Shown: positions 17,865 through 25,728, numbered from the stretch's first letter. The stretch is 50,350 nt of DNA from Nocardia nova NBRC 15556 (GCF_001613005.1 NZ_BDBN01000014.1:1-50350), one strand, 5' to 3'. Notes: a model not told the origin generated them from the sequence alone. Program-made: numbers and translations.

Positions 17865-19148
17865 TTGACCACACCACAGTCACCCCTTCCCGAGCCCTAC
17901 ATCACGGCGACCGGAATATGTCCCGTCCAGCACGGCTCGCCCTTCGATGCCGACGACGACCGATTCCCGATGTACACAGCCGAATTCGTCGCCGATCCAC
18001 ATGCCGCCTATCGAGAGATGCGACGGCAGTACCCCTCCCTCGTTCCCGTCGAGCTCGCCCCCGGTGTGCCTGCCACCCTGGTCATCGACTACGCCGTCGC
18101 GGTTCGCATCCTCAACGATCCGGACCACTTTCCCTCCGATCCGCGCACCTGGCAGAAAACCATTCCGCAGGATTCACCGGTGCGCCCGATGATGGAGTGG
18201 TATCCGGCAGCCCGGTACAACACCGGTGCGCCGCATGCCCGTTACCGCGCTCCGTCGGTCGCCGCGATCGACCACATCGACCTCCACAGCGTGCCCGCGA
18301 TCGTGGAAAGGGTTGCCGTTCCGCTGGTCAACTCCTTCTGTGAGCAGGGATCCGCCGATCTCGTCATGCAGTACTCGTTCCCGCTGGTCCTCGAGGTCCT
18401 CAACCGGATGGTCGGCTGCCCGGCCGATATCGGGACCCGCGTCGCCAACGGCATGGCCGCCCGGTTCGACACCGTCAGAGGTCAACAGGGCATGGACATG
18501 CTCAAGGAAGCGCTGATGGAACTGATCGCGTTCCGGCGCGAGCAGCCGGGCGACGACGTCACCTCGCACCTGGCTCATCACCCGAACGGCCTCAACGACG
18601 TCGAGGTGTTCGCCCAGCTGATGTCCTTCTACGGCGCCGGCTTCGAGGCCCAGCGCAATCTCATCAACAACGCGCTGATGCTCATCCTCACCGATGAGCG
18701 ATTCCGGTTCGGCGACATCCTCGGCCGCAACCTGTCCACCACCGACGCCCTCGACGAAATCCTGTTCAACGACCCGCCGATGGCCAACTTCTGCACCACC
18801 TATCCACGGCAGCCGATCATGATCGACGGTGTGTGGCTGCCCGCCGATCAGCCGGTCCTGATCAGCCTCGCGGCGTGCAACAACGATCCGAAGATCCGCG
18901 GCGAAGCCTCGAGCAGTATCGGCAACCGTTCGCATCTGGCCTGGAGCACCGGCCCGCACAGCTGCCCCGCCAAATCGGTGGCCTACCTGACGGTCCAGAA
19001 CGCCATCGACCAACTCTTCGACGCGCTGCCGGAAATTCAGTTGGCCGTCCCGGCCGCACAACTGGAATGGCGGCCCGGCCCGTTCCACCGGGCCCTGACC
19101 TCGTTGCCGGTCGTCTTCCCCAAATCGCCGCCCCTGCCCGTGATGTAG
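17865..19148 (+). CDS. Cytochrome P450 with degenerate I-helix and ExxR motifs (CYP157-like?)
   Basis: 427 aa. The heme-ligand Cys367 is present in WSTGPHSCPAK, but the second residue after it is Ala rather than Gly. The I-helix reads AGFEA (258-262), lacking the usual Thr, and the K-helix reads EILF (298-301) where ExxR is expected. Streptomyces CYP157 members also lack the ExxR Arg, so this may be a related atypical P450 rather than a broken one; the frame is intact. TTG 17865 is chosen because GGAG at 17853-17856 is 8 bp upstream and the residues before it look non-coding. It follows the antiporter after 187 bp and probably belongs to the halogenase cassette. No ferredoxin gene is adjacent. 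Confidence 0.8.
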   Translation: MTTPQSPLPEPYITATGICPVQHGSPFDADDDRFPMYTAEFVADPHAAYREMRRQYPSLVPVELAPGVPATLVIDYAVAVRILNDPDHFPSDPRTWQKTIPQDSPVRPMMEWYPAARYNTGAPHARYRAPSVAAIDHIDLHSVPAIVERVAVPLVNSFCEQGSADLVMQYSFPLVLEVLNRMVGCPADIGTRVANGMAARFDTVRGQQGMDMLKEALMELIAFRREQPGDDVTSHLAHHPNGLNDVEVFAQLMSFYGAGFEAQRNLINNALMLILTDERFRFGDILGRNLSTTDALDEILFNDPPMANFCTTYPRQPIMIDGVWLPADQPVLISLAACNNDPKIRGEASSSIGNRSHLAWSTGPHSCPAKSVAYLTVQNAIDQLFDALPEIQLAVPAAQLEWRPGPFHRALTSLPVVFPKSPPLPVM

Positions 19149-19294
19149 CCACCCTCATCGCCCGGCTCGGGCGACCGCCGCGACGGTCGCCCGGTCGGGT
19201 GGCGACTCGCCCATTCGGGTCGGGTCGTTCTAGATGGGAAGTTGTGATCTCCGGGACGGGCTCTGCTATCTTCTCTGCAGTGCCTCACGCACCG

Positions 19295-19365
19295 GCCGGT
19301 GTAGTTTAGTGGTAGAACATCAGCTTCCCAAGCTGAGAGTGCGGGTTCGATTCCCGTCACCGGCT
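19295..19365 (+). tRNA. tRNA-Gly (anticodon CCC)
   Basis: A 71-nt cloverleaf without encoded CCA. Acceptor arms are GCCGGTG (19295-19301) and CACCGGC (19358-19364). The D-loop has TAGTTTAGTGGTAGAA, the anticodon loop is TTCCCAA with CCC at 19327-19329, and the T arm is GCGGGTTCGATTCCCGT. All stems pair by eye. Confidence 0.95.
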
Positions 19366-19768
19366 CTCTTTCTCTCTCCCCGCGATACCGTCCTTCGGCT
19401 GCGCGATACCGCCTGCGGGCTCACGAACGAAATCCTTTGTCGCCCATAAACATCGGTCACCGGCGAACAACCGGCGGCCGATGTCCCTCGTCCGGGGTCG
19501 TCAGCTGACGCCGAGGTTGATACCGAACGCCAACTCGATCCACCGCACGGCGGCGGTGAACGCCGGGTACCACCTACCGCGGAGACCGAAACGAAGGGTC
19601 CGTACCGGGTCGATTCCGGCGGAGAGGTTAGGCGGGGCGAATCGTGGCTACCCCTCCGGAGGTGCCGGGTGCCGTGGACGACTGCCGGCCGGGTTGATCG
19701 GCCGGTCCACGGCACGTGACTGTCGCACCGACCGTGACCTGTGACGACGGCGGAAGGAAACCGGACAG
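19366..19768. other. Non-coding stretch downstream of tRNA-Gly
   Basis: 403 bp with no gene I can support. A pyrimidine-rich run (TCTCTTTCTCTCTCCCC) directly follows the tRNA, and an imperfect hairpin lies at 19450-19484. The end holds the promoter of the IscA-like gene. No repeat of the tRNA 3' end was seen, so there is no evidence for an integrated element. Confidence 0.6.
19450..19484 (+). terminator. Imperfect hairpin downstream of tRNA-Gly
   Basis: Arms 19450-19463 (ACATCGGTCACCGG) and 19471-19484 pair over 14 bp with one G-T and one mismatch, around a 7-nt loop. It could terminate the tRNA transcript. Confidence 0.4.
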
Positions 19769-20068
19769 ATGCTCATGCTCACGCCCACTGCCATCGAGGC
19801 CGTTCGCACCATCACCTCCGCGGACGGAATGCCCGACGATGCCGGATTGCGCATCTCCTCGAACGACGGCGCCGAGACGCTGCAGCTCGCAGTAGCCGCG
19901 GGGCCGTCGGAGCAGGACCAGGTGCTCAACGCGGAAGGCCCGCGCGTCTTCCTCGACGAGCAGGTCGTCGACTTCCTCGACGACAAGATCCTCGACACCG
20001 GGCTGGGCCCGGACGGGCAGGGCACCTTCGTGCTCGCCCAGCAGGACCCGAACACCGCGGGGCGCTAG
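19769..20068 (+). CDS. HesB/IscA-like protein lacking all cysteines
   Basis: 99 aa. MLTPTAIEAVRTITS, GLRISSNDGAETLQLAVAAGP, VFLDEQVVDFLDDKILD and the final GTFVLAQQDP follow the A-type iron-sulfur carrier fold. The three cysteines that hold iron or the cluster in IscA/SufA are absent; the protein has no Cys at all. Such proteins are annotated as HesB-like in actinobacteria, but cluster delivery by the usual ligands is impossible. GGAAGGAAA at 19751-19759 supports ATG 19769 (or 19775). The gene stands alone, converging with an enoyl-CoA hydratase across a hairpin. Confidence 0.75.
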   Translation: MLMLTPTAIEAVRTITSADGMPDDAGLRISSNDGAETLQLAVAAGPSEQDQVLNAEGPRVFLDEQVVDFLDDKILDTGLGPDGQGTFVLAQQDPNTAGR

Positions 20069-20073
20069 GCCGA

Positions 20074-20104
20074 CGCCGATTCGGCTTCCGCGGCCGAATC
20101 GGCG
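20074..20104 (+). terminator. Bidirectional hairpin terminator
   Basis: Arms 20074-20085 (CGCCGATTCGGC) and 20093-20104 pair perfectly over 12 bp around TTCCGCG, lying between the convergent IscA-like and enoyl-CoA hydratase genes. Confidence 0.7.
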
Positions 20105-20132
20105 CCCTCCCCCGCCCGACTGCCGGACCGAG

Positions 20133-20912
20133 CTAGTCCGGCCAGATCGGCGTGCGCTTGTTCAGAAAGGCATCCATACCCTCGCGGGCGCCCGGCAGCT
20201 GGGATGCGGCGGCCATGACCTCGAGCGCGATCGCGTAGGCGTCGTCCTCCGGGCGGTCCAGCTGGGCGTACAGCGTGCGCTTGCCCAGCGCCTTACTGGC
20301 CCGGCTGCCCCGGGTCGCCCTGGTGAGCAGCTCGGCGACCGCCCGGTCGAGATCGGCGTCGGGGACGGCTCGGTTGATCAGCCCCCAGTCGGCGGCGGTG
20401 TGGGCATCGATCGGGTCGCCGGTGAGGGCGAGTTCCATCAGGCGTTTGCGGCCGATCGCCCTCGCCACGGGAACGGCCGGAGTGTGGCAGAACCAGCCGC
20501 CCTTGCCGCCCGGGAGGGCGAAGCCGGCCGATTCGGCGGCGACGGCCAGATCGCAGGAGGCGACCAGCTGGCATCCGGCTGCCGTGGCGAGGCCGTGAAC
20601 GCGCGCGACAACGACCTGGGGCACGGATTCGATGGTCGACATGACCTCGGTGCACAAGGTCAGCAGATCGCGCACGCCGAGCAGGTCACGGGCGGCGACA
20701 TCGGCGAAATCGTGCCCGGCGGAGAAGACGGGACCGTTCGCGGCCAGAACGATCCCGCTCGCATCGCTGCCGCCCGCCCAGCGAAACGCGGACAGCAGCT
20801 CCCCGAGATGATCGGCCGAAAGCGCATTGCGCCGGTCCGGCCTGTTCATGGTGATCCGAACGGTCTCACCGTTGCGCTCGACGAGCAGGTGCTGGTACTC
20901 CGCTGTAGCCAT
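20133..20912 (-). CDS. Enoyl-CoA hydratase/isomerase family protein (crotonase)
   Basis: 259 aa. MNRPDRRNALSADHLGELL opens the crotonase fold. GPVFSAGHDFADV gives the first oxyanion-hole segment, and RVHGLATAAGCQLVASCDLAV the second; the GGKGGWFCHTPAVPVAR segment varies from housekeeping hydratases. It probably acts on an acyl-CoA in fatty-acid or aromatic breakdown. The usual catalytic Glu pair is not obvious, so the exact reaction (hydratase, isomerase or other) is open. ATG starts MATAEYQ. It is monocistronic by position and divergent from nothing close, with the lipoprotein gene 75 bp upstream on the same strand. Confidence 0.82.
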   Translation of the reverse strand: MATAEYQHLLVERNGETVRITMNRPDRRNALSADHLGELLSAFRWAGGSDASGIVLAANGPVFSAGHDFADVAARDLLGVRDLLTLCTEVMSTIESVPQVVVARVHGLATAAGCQLVASCDLAVAAESAGFALPGGKGGWFCHTPAVPVARAIGRKRLMELALTGDPIDAHTAADWGLINRAVPDADLDRAVAELLTRATRGSRASKALGKRTLYAQLDRPEDDAYAIALEVMAAASQLPGAREGMDAFLNKRTPIWPD

Positions 20913-20987
20913 ATCCCCACGGTAGATCGGTCCGGCCGCGGTGGGGGCCTGCGAACCGGTCGAGCGCCCGGTGAGCGTGCCGTGGAT

Positions 20988-21320
20988 CTACTGCGGGGCC
21001 GCGACGCAGGTCGTGGCGATCTTCTGGGTCGCCGCACGCGCCTTGTCGGAGTCCTCCTTGCTCAGGCCACCCATCGAGCCGTCGGTCACCTGGGCATTGC
21101 TGCCGGGCTTGGTCATCTTGCGCAGGCCGTCCTGCGAAATGCCTTCGTCCACATAGAGTTTGGCGGCGCAATCGGCGAGTTTCGCATCCTTGAGGCCGCT
21201 GGACTGCAGAGATTTCGACAGGTCGGCCTGGGTGATGGTCGGCTCCGAATCCTTGTCGGAACCGCACGCACCCAGAAGCGGCAGGGCGATGCAGACGGCG
21301 GCGATCAGCGAAATCCTCAA
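20988..21320 (-). CDS. Small lipoprotein of unknown function
   Basis: 110 aa. The signal peptide MRISLIAAVCIALP ends in lipobox LLGAC, with lipidated Cys at 19. The mature 90 residues are polar and predicted helical, with two more cysteines (LADCAAKLY and IATTCVAAP) that could pair. The pattern recalls short mycobacterial/nocardial Lpp or DUF732-like proteins, but no family was recognised firmly. It is divergent from the alpha/beta hydrolase gene, sharing a 250-bp region with a palindrome at 21497-21511. Confidence 0.7.
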   Translation of the reverse strand: MRISLIAAVCIALPLLGACGSDKDSEPTITQADLSKSLQSSGLKDAKLADCAAKLYVDEGISQDGLRKMTKPGSNAQVTDGSMGGLSKEDSDKARAATQKIATTCVAAPQ

Positions 21321-21496
21321 CTGTTCCTCAATTCTCAGGCGTATCAGCTATGGCGCGTTCCGGTGGAACCGGACACGAACCGCGCAGGTGATACTGCCGC
21401 ATCAGGCGGCCGGACAACAGTCCGAGTCCTGCGAACACGGAGCGTTCACAACGGCGCCGCTCACCGATCCTTCGGCCGCGGTTACGGCGACCTCTG

Positions 21497-21511
21497 TTGG
21501 CGTAACGCCAA
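21497..21511 (+). promoter_or_regulatory. Palindromic operator candidate TTGGCGT-A-ACGCCAA
   Basis: A perfect 7-bp inverted repeat with one central base, 60 bp before the alpha/beta hydrolase start and in the divergent region shared with the small lipoprotein gene. The form fits a helix-turn-helix dimer site; the regulator is unknown. Confidence 0.5.
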
Positions 21512-21570
21512 TGATTGCTAGGGTGTCCCCGTTCCTCGTCGGCGTCCGATCTCGGTGCGGGAGTTTCGAA

Positions 21571-22356
21571 ATGATGTTGAACCATCACCGGGTCGGCACC
21601 GGTGAACCGCTGGTCCTGATCCACGGCGTCGGCAGTCGCTGGCAGGTGTGGGAACCGGTCATCGACACGCTGGCGGCCCACTTCGACGTGATCGCGGTCG
21701 ACCTTCCCGGTTTCGGCGGGTCCGACCCGCTACCGCACACCACGGTGGACACCCTCACCGACGCTCTGCACGCGTTCCTCACCGAACAGGGCCTGGAACG
21801 ACCCCACCTCGCCGGCAATTCGATGGGCGGTCTGATCGCGCTGAACCTCGGCGCGCGCGGTGTGGCGAGTTCGGTGACCGCGTATTCACCGATCGGGTTC
21901 TGGTCCGATGCCGGGCGCATCTGGTGTCAGCAGGCGCTGGGCCGCGCGGCCACCCTGGGCCGGGGACTGCGCACACAACTGCCCGCCATCCTCGGCACAC
22001 CGGCCGGGCGGACCGCCTTCCTGAGCATCGTCTTCGGCCGGCCGTGGGCGCTGGACACCCGGACCGCGGTCGAGACCGTGGACGGCGTTCTCGATGCCCC
22101 CGGATTCCGTTCGGCCCTGGCCTCTTTCGACCAGGCGCGGCTGCGCGACGGCGGCCGCCTGGCTCGCATCCCGGTCACGATCGCCTGGGGCAACCGCGAC
22201 ATCCTGCTCACCTATCGGACCCAGAGCCGGCGGGCGCGGCAATGGCTTCCCCAGGCCCGGCACATCACCCTGGCGGGCAGCGGCCACACCCCGTTCTACG
22301 ACGACCCGGCCGGTTGCGCGAAGATAATCCTCGAGCAGGTGCCTACCGGCGGGTAA
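21571..22356 (+). CDS. Alpha/beta-fold hydrolase
   Basis: 261 aa. The catalytic triad is visible: Ser in GNSMGG, Asp in AWGNRDILL and His in GSGHTPFYDDP, with oxyanion-hole HGVGSRW near the N-terminus. There is no signal peptide, so it acts in the cytosol on an ester, C-C or epoxide-type substrate that cannot be told from sequence. The frame is open to 21160, but ATG 21571 (MMLNHHRVGTGEPLVLIHG) with GGGAG upstream fits the fold start. A crotonase gene follows 36 bp later and is probably cotranscribed. Confidence 0.85.
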   Translation: MMLNHHRVGTGEPLVLIHGVGSRWQVWEPVIDTLAAHFDVIAVDLPGFGGSDPLPHTTVDTLTDALHAFLTEQGLERPHLAGNSMGGLIALNLGARGVASSVTAYSPIGFWSDAGRIWCQQALGRAATLGRGLRTQLPAILGTPAGRTAFLSIVFGRPWALDTRTAVETVDGVLDAPGFRSALASFDQARLRDGGRLARIPVTIAWGNRDILLTYRTQSRRARQWLPQARHITLAGSGHTPFYDDPAGCAKIILEQVPTGG

Positions 22357-22392
22357 CCGCGGGGGCCGACCCCGATCAGCACGGAGTGAGCG

Positions 22393-23136
22393 ATGAGCGA
22401 CGTATCCCTGACCTTCGACGGTGATCGTGCCTACGTCGAACTCGACCGGCCCGACAAACACAACGGGCTCACCATCGACATGTTGAACGATCTCGTCCGG
22501 GTGGCGCGGGTGATCGGAAAGCGCGACGAGATTCGCGCCGTGATCCTCGCCGGCAACGGGCCCAGTTTCTCCAGTGGCCTCGATATCGCGAAGGCAACCG
22601 GCGACCCGTTGAGTATCGTGCGCAATTTCCTGCCCCTGCCGTGGCTGGGCACGAATGCTTTTCAGGAGGCGTGCTGGGCGTGGCGGCGGCTGCCGCAGCC
22701 GGTGATCGCGGCGGTGCACGGCCATTGTTTCGGCGGCGGACTGCAATTGGCCCTGGCCGCCGATTTCCGTTTCGCCACACCGGATTCCGATTTCGCCGTG
22801 ATGGAAGTCGCGCACGGCCTCGTTCCGGATATGTCGGGCGCGGTCACGCTGTCGCGCCTGATCGGCGCGGACAAGGCCCTCCTGCTGACCATGACCGCCG
22901 ATCCCGTCGACGCCGCCTATGCCGCACGAATCGGACTGATCACCGAGGTGAGCGAGGATCCGCGCGCCGAAGCCGAGAAATTGGCCGATCGCATCGCGGC
23001 CCGCCCGGCACCCGCCGTCGCCGCCGCCAAACAATTGTTCGAGCGCACCTGGCACGCGGGCACCCGCCGCACTCTGGGAATCGAACGGGCGACGCAGATA
23101 CCACTCCTGGTCCGGCAAGCGCTCGGCCGTCGGTAG
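22393..23136 (+). CDS. Enoyl-CoA hydratase/isomerase family protein (crotonase)
   Basis: 247 aa. ELDRPDKHNGLTIDML, GNGPSFSSGLDIAKA and AVHGHCFGGGLQLALAADFR give the two oxyanion-hole segments; FAVMEVAHGLVPDMSGAVTL carries Glu805-like acid residues as in dienoyl- or enoyl-CoA isomerases. The reaction on an acyl-CoA is likely, the exact type open. GGAGTGAG precedes the ATG. It lies 36 bp after the alpha/beta hydrolase; the pair may form part of a degradative step, but no ligase or thiolase is adjacent. Confidence 0.83.
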   Translation: MSDVSLTFDGDRAYVELDRPDKHNGLTIDMLNDLVRVARVIGKRDEIRAVILAGNGPSFSSGLDIAKATGDPLSIVRNFLPLPWLGTNAFQEACWAWRRLPQPVIAAVHGHCFGGGLQLALAADFRFATPDSDFAVMEVAHGLVPDMSGAVTLSRLIGADKALLLTMTADPVDAAYAARIGLITEVSEDPRAEAEKLADRIAARPAPAVAAAKQLFERTWHAGTRRTLGIERATQIPLLVRQALGRR

Positions 23137-23286
23137 ATTCGACAAAGGGACACACCGCCGACCCGGGAGTTACCCGAAAACGCGAGAAGGAAACCCATTT
23201 ACCCGCGATTCGCTGTTAGCATTTTCACACTTTGCCAGCGAAGCCGGTGAACGGGGGCGCATCGGCGAGAACGGGAAGGGCTGCAT

Positions 23287-24393
23287 TTGTCCAAGACCGT
23301 ATCCGTCCTGCTGTCCGCGATCGCGGGCGTCTCGGCCGTCCTTCTGACCGTGACCGCGCCGGCGGCCGCCAACCCGAATGCCATCAATCCGATTCCGGTT
23401 CTCAACGGCACCACCGGATTACCGAATCTGGTCGGGCGTTCGCGAGCGATATTCCAGGTCACCGGAATGGCCAGCCCGAACGCCACCGAGAACTACAACG
23501 TCCTCGGCACCGACCTGGGAATCATGTGGGACAACGGCCGCGGCGAGATGCTCACCGCCTTCGGCGATACCGCCGGCGTGGGGCTGCCGAATCTGCTGGC
23601 CGGCAGTTTCTGGGCGTGGCGCAGCAATATCCTGGTGCGCAGTCACACCCAGGATCCTTCGGACGGCATCTATTTCGACAGCGCCGTGCGCGACGTGTTC
23701 GGCCAGGCGCGGGATCTGATCCCCAGTCCCAAGATTCCGTTCATCGAGATCAGCCGCATCCCGACCGCGGGAATCTCGGTGAACGGCGTGCAGTACATGA
23801 GCCTGATGTCGGTGAAGAGCTGGGACGACGTCGGCCAGTGGACCACCAACTTCTCGGGTCTGGCCGCCTCCGCCGACAACGGGGAAACATGGGCCGACCT
23901 CGATTTCACCCGCCGGCCCGACGAGGGCGGCAATGCCAACTTCCAGATGAACGCCTTCGTGAAGAGCGGCGGCTGGGTGTACGAATACGGCACGCCGTCG
24001 GGCCGCAATCACTTCGCCTACCTCGCGCGCGTGCGGGAGAACGACATCCAGAATCTCGCCGAATACGAGTACTGGGACGGCGGGGCGTGGCGTAAGAACG
24101 ATGTGAACGCCGCCCGCCCGATCACCGGCGGGGTCGGCGAGATGTCGGTGATGTGGAACGACTACCTCGGGCAATTCGTCATGCTGACCACCGATCCGTG
24201 GAATTCGGTGGTGATGCGCCGGGCGTCTTCCCCGGAGGGGCCGTGGAGTCCGCCGGAGGTGCTGATCGATACACGTGAATTGCCCACCGCCTACGCCCCC
24301 TCGATCTTCCCGTACCAGACCGGGCGCGATCTGTATTTCCTCACCACGGTGCACAGTCAGTACAACGTCGTTCTCATGCGCACGACGCTGTAG
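23287..24393 (+). CDS. Exported DUF4185 domain protein (paralog 1)
   Basis: 368 aa. TTG start with GGAAGGG at 23274-23280, 6 bp upstream. The signal peptide runs MSKTVSVLLSAIAGVSAVLL with cleavage near APAAA/N. The mature chain is a DUF4185 domain: a beta-propeller-like order of NVLGTDLGIMWDNGRGEM, PTAGISVNGVQYM, ADNGETWADL (an Asp-box-like turn), YEYWDGGAW and the late YNVVLMRTTL. Related folds include sialidase/arabinanase-type propellers, so it may bind or cut a cell-wall glycan such as arabinogalactan; this is an inference. A close paralog lies at 32220-33302. Confidence 0.85.
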   Translation: MSKTVSVLLSAIAGVSAVLLTVTAPAAANPNAINPIPVLNGTTGLPNLVGRSRAIFQVTGMASPNATENYNVLGTDLGIMWDNGRGEMLTAFGDTAGVGLPNLLAGSFWAWRSNILVRSHTQDPSDGIYFDSAVRDVFGQARDLIPSPKIPFIEISRIPTAGISVNGVQYMSLMSVKSWDDVGQWTTNFSGLAASADNGETWADLDFTRRPDEGGNANFQMNAFVKSGGWVYEYGTPSGRNHFAYLARVRENDIQNLAEYEYWDGGAWRKNDVNAARPITGGVGEMSVMWNDYLGQFVMLTTDPWNSVVMRRASSPEGPWSPPEVLIDTRELPTAYAPSIFPYQTGRDLYFLTTVHSQYNVVLMRTTL

Positions 24394-24411
24394 GTCGCCT
24401 CGGATACCCGG

Positions 24412-24441
24412 CGCCCGGCCCCCGTTTCACTCGGCCGGGCG
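24412..24441 (+). terminator. Hairpin terminator after the first DUF4185 gene
   Basis: Arms 24412-24420 (CGCCCGGCC) and 24433-24441 pair perfectly over 9 bp around a 12-nt loop, 19 bp after the stop. Confidence 0.55.
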
Positions 24442-24469
24442 TCGCGCTGTAGCTGGCTAGACTCGCCCC

Positions 24470-25171
24470 ATGGACGCCGCCGAGTGGGACGAGCGCTACG
24501 CGCAGAGCGAGTTGGTGTGGGGTGCACCGCCGAACGCGACGGTGGTGGAACACATCTTCGGTTTGGAGCGGCACATTCGGCTGGTGCCCGATGTGCCCGG
24601 TGAAGCGCCACCCGAACTGCCGCGTGCCCTGGACCTGGCGTGCGGGGAGGGACGGCACGCGCTCTGGCTGGCCACGCACGGCTGGCAGGTGCGAGCGGTC
24701 GACTTCTCCCAGGTGGGCATCGACAAGGGCCGCACGGTCGCCTCGCGGCTGTCACGTTCGGTGCGCAGCAGGATCGATTGGGAATGCGCGGACGTCACCG
24801 ATCTGGCCGGTGCGGGGATCGACGGCCCGTTCGAACTGATTCTCGCCGTCTACATTCATCTGCCCGCCGACCAGCGGCGCAGCCTGTTGCTCGCGGCGGC
24901 CGAGCGGCTGAGCCCGGGCGGCACCCTCCTCGTCCTCGGCCACGACACCACCAATATCGCCGACGGTTACGGCGGGCCGCAGGATCCGGCGATCCTGTTC
25001 ACTCCCTACGACGTGGTGGCGGATCTCGCTGCGGCAAAACATATTCGGATCGACACGGCGCAGCGGGTGCTGCGCGAGACCGAGGGACGCGACGCCATCG
25101 ACGCCCTCGTGGTGGCCACCGCGATCGTTCCCGATCTGGAAGAGCAAGCGACGGCCACCCCGGACGCGTGA
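24470..25171 (+). CDS. Class I SAM-dependent methyltransferase
   Basis: 233 aa. It begins MDAAEWDERYAQSELVWG, a start typical of TehB/thiopurine-type methyltransferases. Motif I is ALDLACGEGRHALWLA, followed by VRAVDFSQVGI, the ADVTDL acid loop and FELILAVYIHLP. It uses S-adenosylmethionine; the acceptor is unknown, though relatives methylate small thiols or oxyanions. It converges with the repeat-protein gene across a hairpin that overlaps its stop. Confidence 0.82.
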   Translation: MDAAEWDERYAQSELVWGAPPNATVVEHIFGLERHIRLVPDVPGEAPPELPRALDLACGEGRHALWLATHGWQVRAVDFSQVGIDKGRTVASRLSRSVRSRIDWECADVTDLAGAGIDGPFELILAVYIHLPADQRRSLLLAAAERLSPGGTLLVLGHDTTNIADGYGGPQDPAILFTPYDVVADLAAAKHIRIDTAQRVLRETEGRDAIDALVVATAIVPDLEEQATATPDA

Positions 25172-25182
25172 TCCGGGGTGGC
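25154..25182 (+). terminator. Bidirectional hairpin terminator
   Basis: Perfect 11-bp arms GCCACCCCGGA (25154-25164) and 25172-25182 around CGCGTGA. It spans the methyltransferase stop and ends 7 bp short of the convergent repeat-protein gene. Confidence 0.65.
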
Positions 25183-25188
25183 GACGCC

Positions 25189-25605
25189 TCACAGTCCGGC
25201 GCTGCCGGTGGGTAGCGGCGCCGGTCCGTGGGACTGTGCGGGCGGATCCGTCCGATCGTCACCGAATCGGTCGCGGCCGAACCGGTCACGGCCGAACCGG
25301 TCGTAACCGAAGCGGTCGTAACCGAGCGAGTCGTATCCGGACCGGTCGAAGCCCGAGCGGTCACGGCCGAACCGGTCGTATCCGGACCGGTCGAAGCCCG
25401 AGCGGTCGCGCCCGAATCGGTCGACACCCTGGGCGTTGAACCCGTCGGAGCCGAAGCCGTCGGCGCTGCACGGCGGGGCGGCGCCACACGGAACGCTCGC
25501 CTGCGCGGCACCCGCTCCGGCGACGGCGATACCGGCCGCTGCGAGGACAGCCAGTGCGACACCGGCCGCGGGACGACGAGCGGCGCGAATCGGGCCTGCG
25601 ATCAT
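25189..25605 (-). CDS. Exported Asp/Arg-rich pentapeptide-repeat protein
   Basis: 138 aa. ATG 25605 has AGGAG 8 bp upstream. A signal peptide (RAARRPAAGVALAVLAAAG) with cleavage near AQA/S is followed by a Cys-containing segment (VPCGAAPPC). Residues 60-119 are twelve near-perfect pentads of form G-x-D-R-[F/S], such as GRDRS, GFDRS and GYDRF, then a Pro-rich tail. This is not the A(D/N)Lxx pentapeptide family. The repeat alternates Asp and Arg, so it is nearly charge-balanced, with regular Phe/Tyr. The function is unknown; a cation- or polymer-binding surface protein or a phase-separating, low-complexity chain are possible. It converges with the methyltransferase gene. Confidence 0.75.
   Translation of the reverse strand: MIAGPIRAARRPAAGVALAVLAAAGIAVAGAGAAQASVPCGAAPPCSADGFGSDGFNAQGVDRFGRDRSGFDRSGYDRFGRDRSGFDRSGYDSLGYDRFGYDRFGRDRFGRDRFGDDRTDPPAQSHGPAPLPTGSAGL
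25249..25428 (-). repeat. 15-bp tandem repeat encoding GxDR[F/S] pentads (about 12 units)
   Basis: Inside the gene at 25189-25605. The plus strand shows recurring blocks of CGAACCGGTC, each 15 bp or a multiple apart, and a 45-bp higher-order period (GRDRS-GFDRS-GYDRF appears twice). DNA-level identity is high, so unit number probably changes by slippage. Confidence 0.8.
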
Positions 25606-25728
25606 GGATCTGTCTCCTCTCGAAATCCCGACCACAGCCGAAATTACCTCCGCAACGGCGGCCCGGCATCGGGGTATTCCCGGAGATGGAACCTGAGATT
25701 CGATGATCCACAGGCCTTTTCGCACCGA

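Noticed and set aside
19295..19365. tRNA-Gly as an attachment site for an integrated halogenase island
   Set aside because: No integrase gene and no duplicate of the tRNA 3' end were seen in the window; adjacency alone is not evidence.
25249..25428. Repeats that could look like a CRISPR or satellite array
   Set aside because: The 15-bp units keep one reading frame in an exported protein with signal peptide, and there are no spacers or cas genes.
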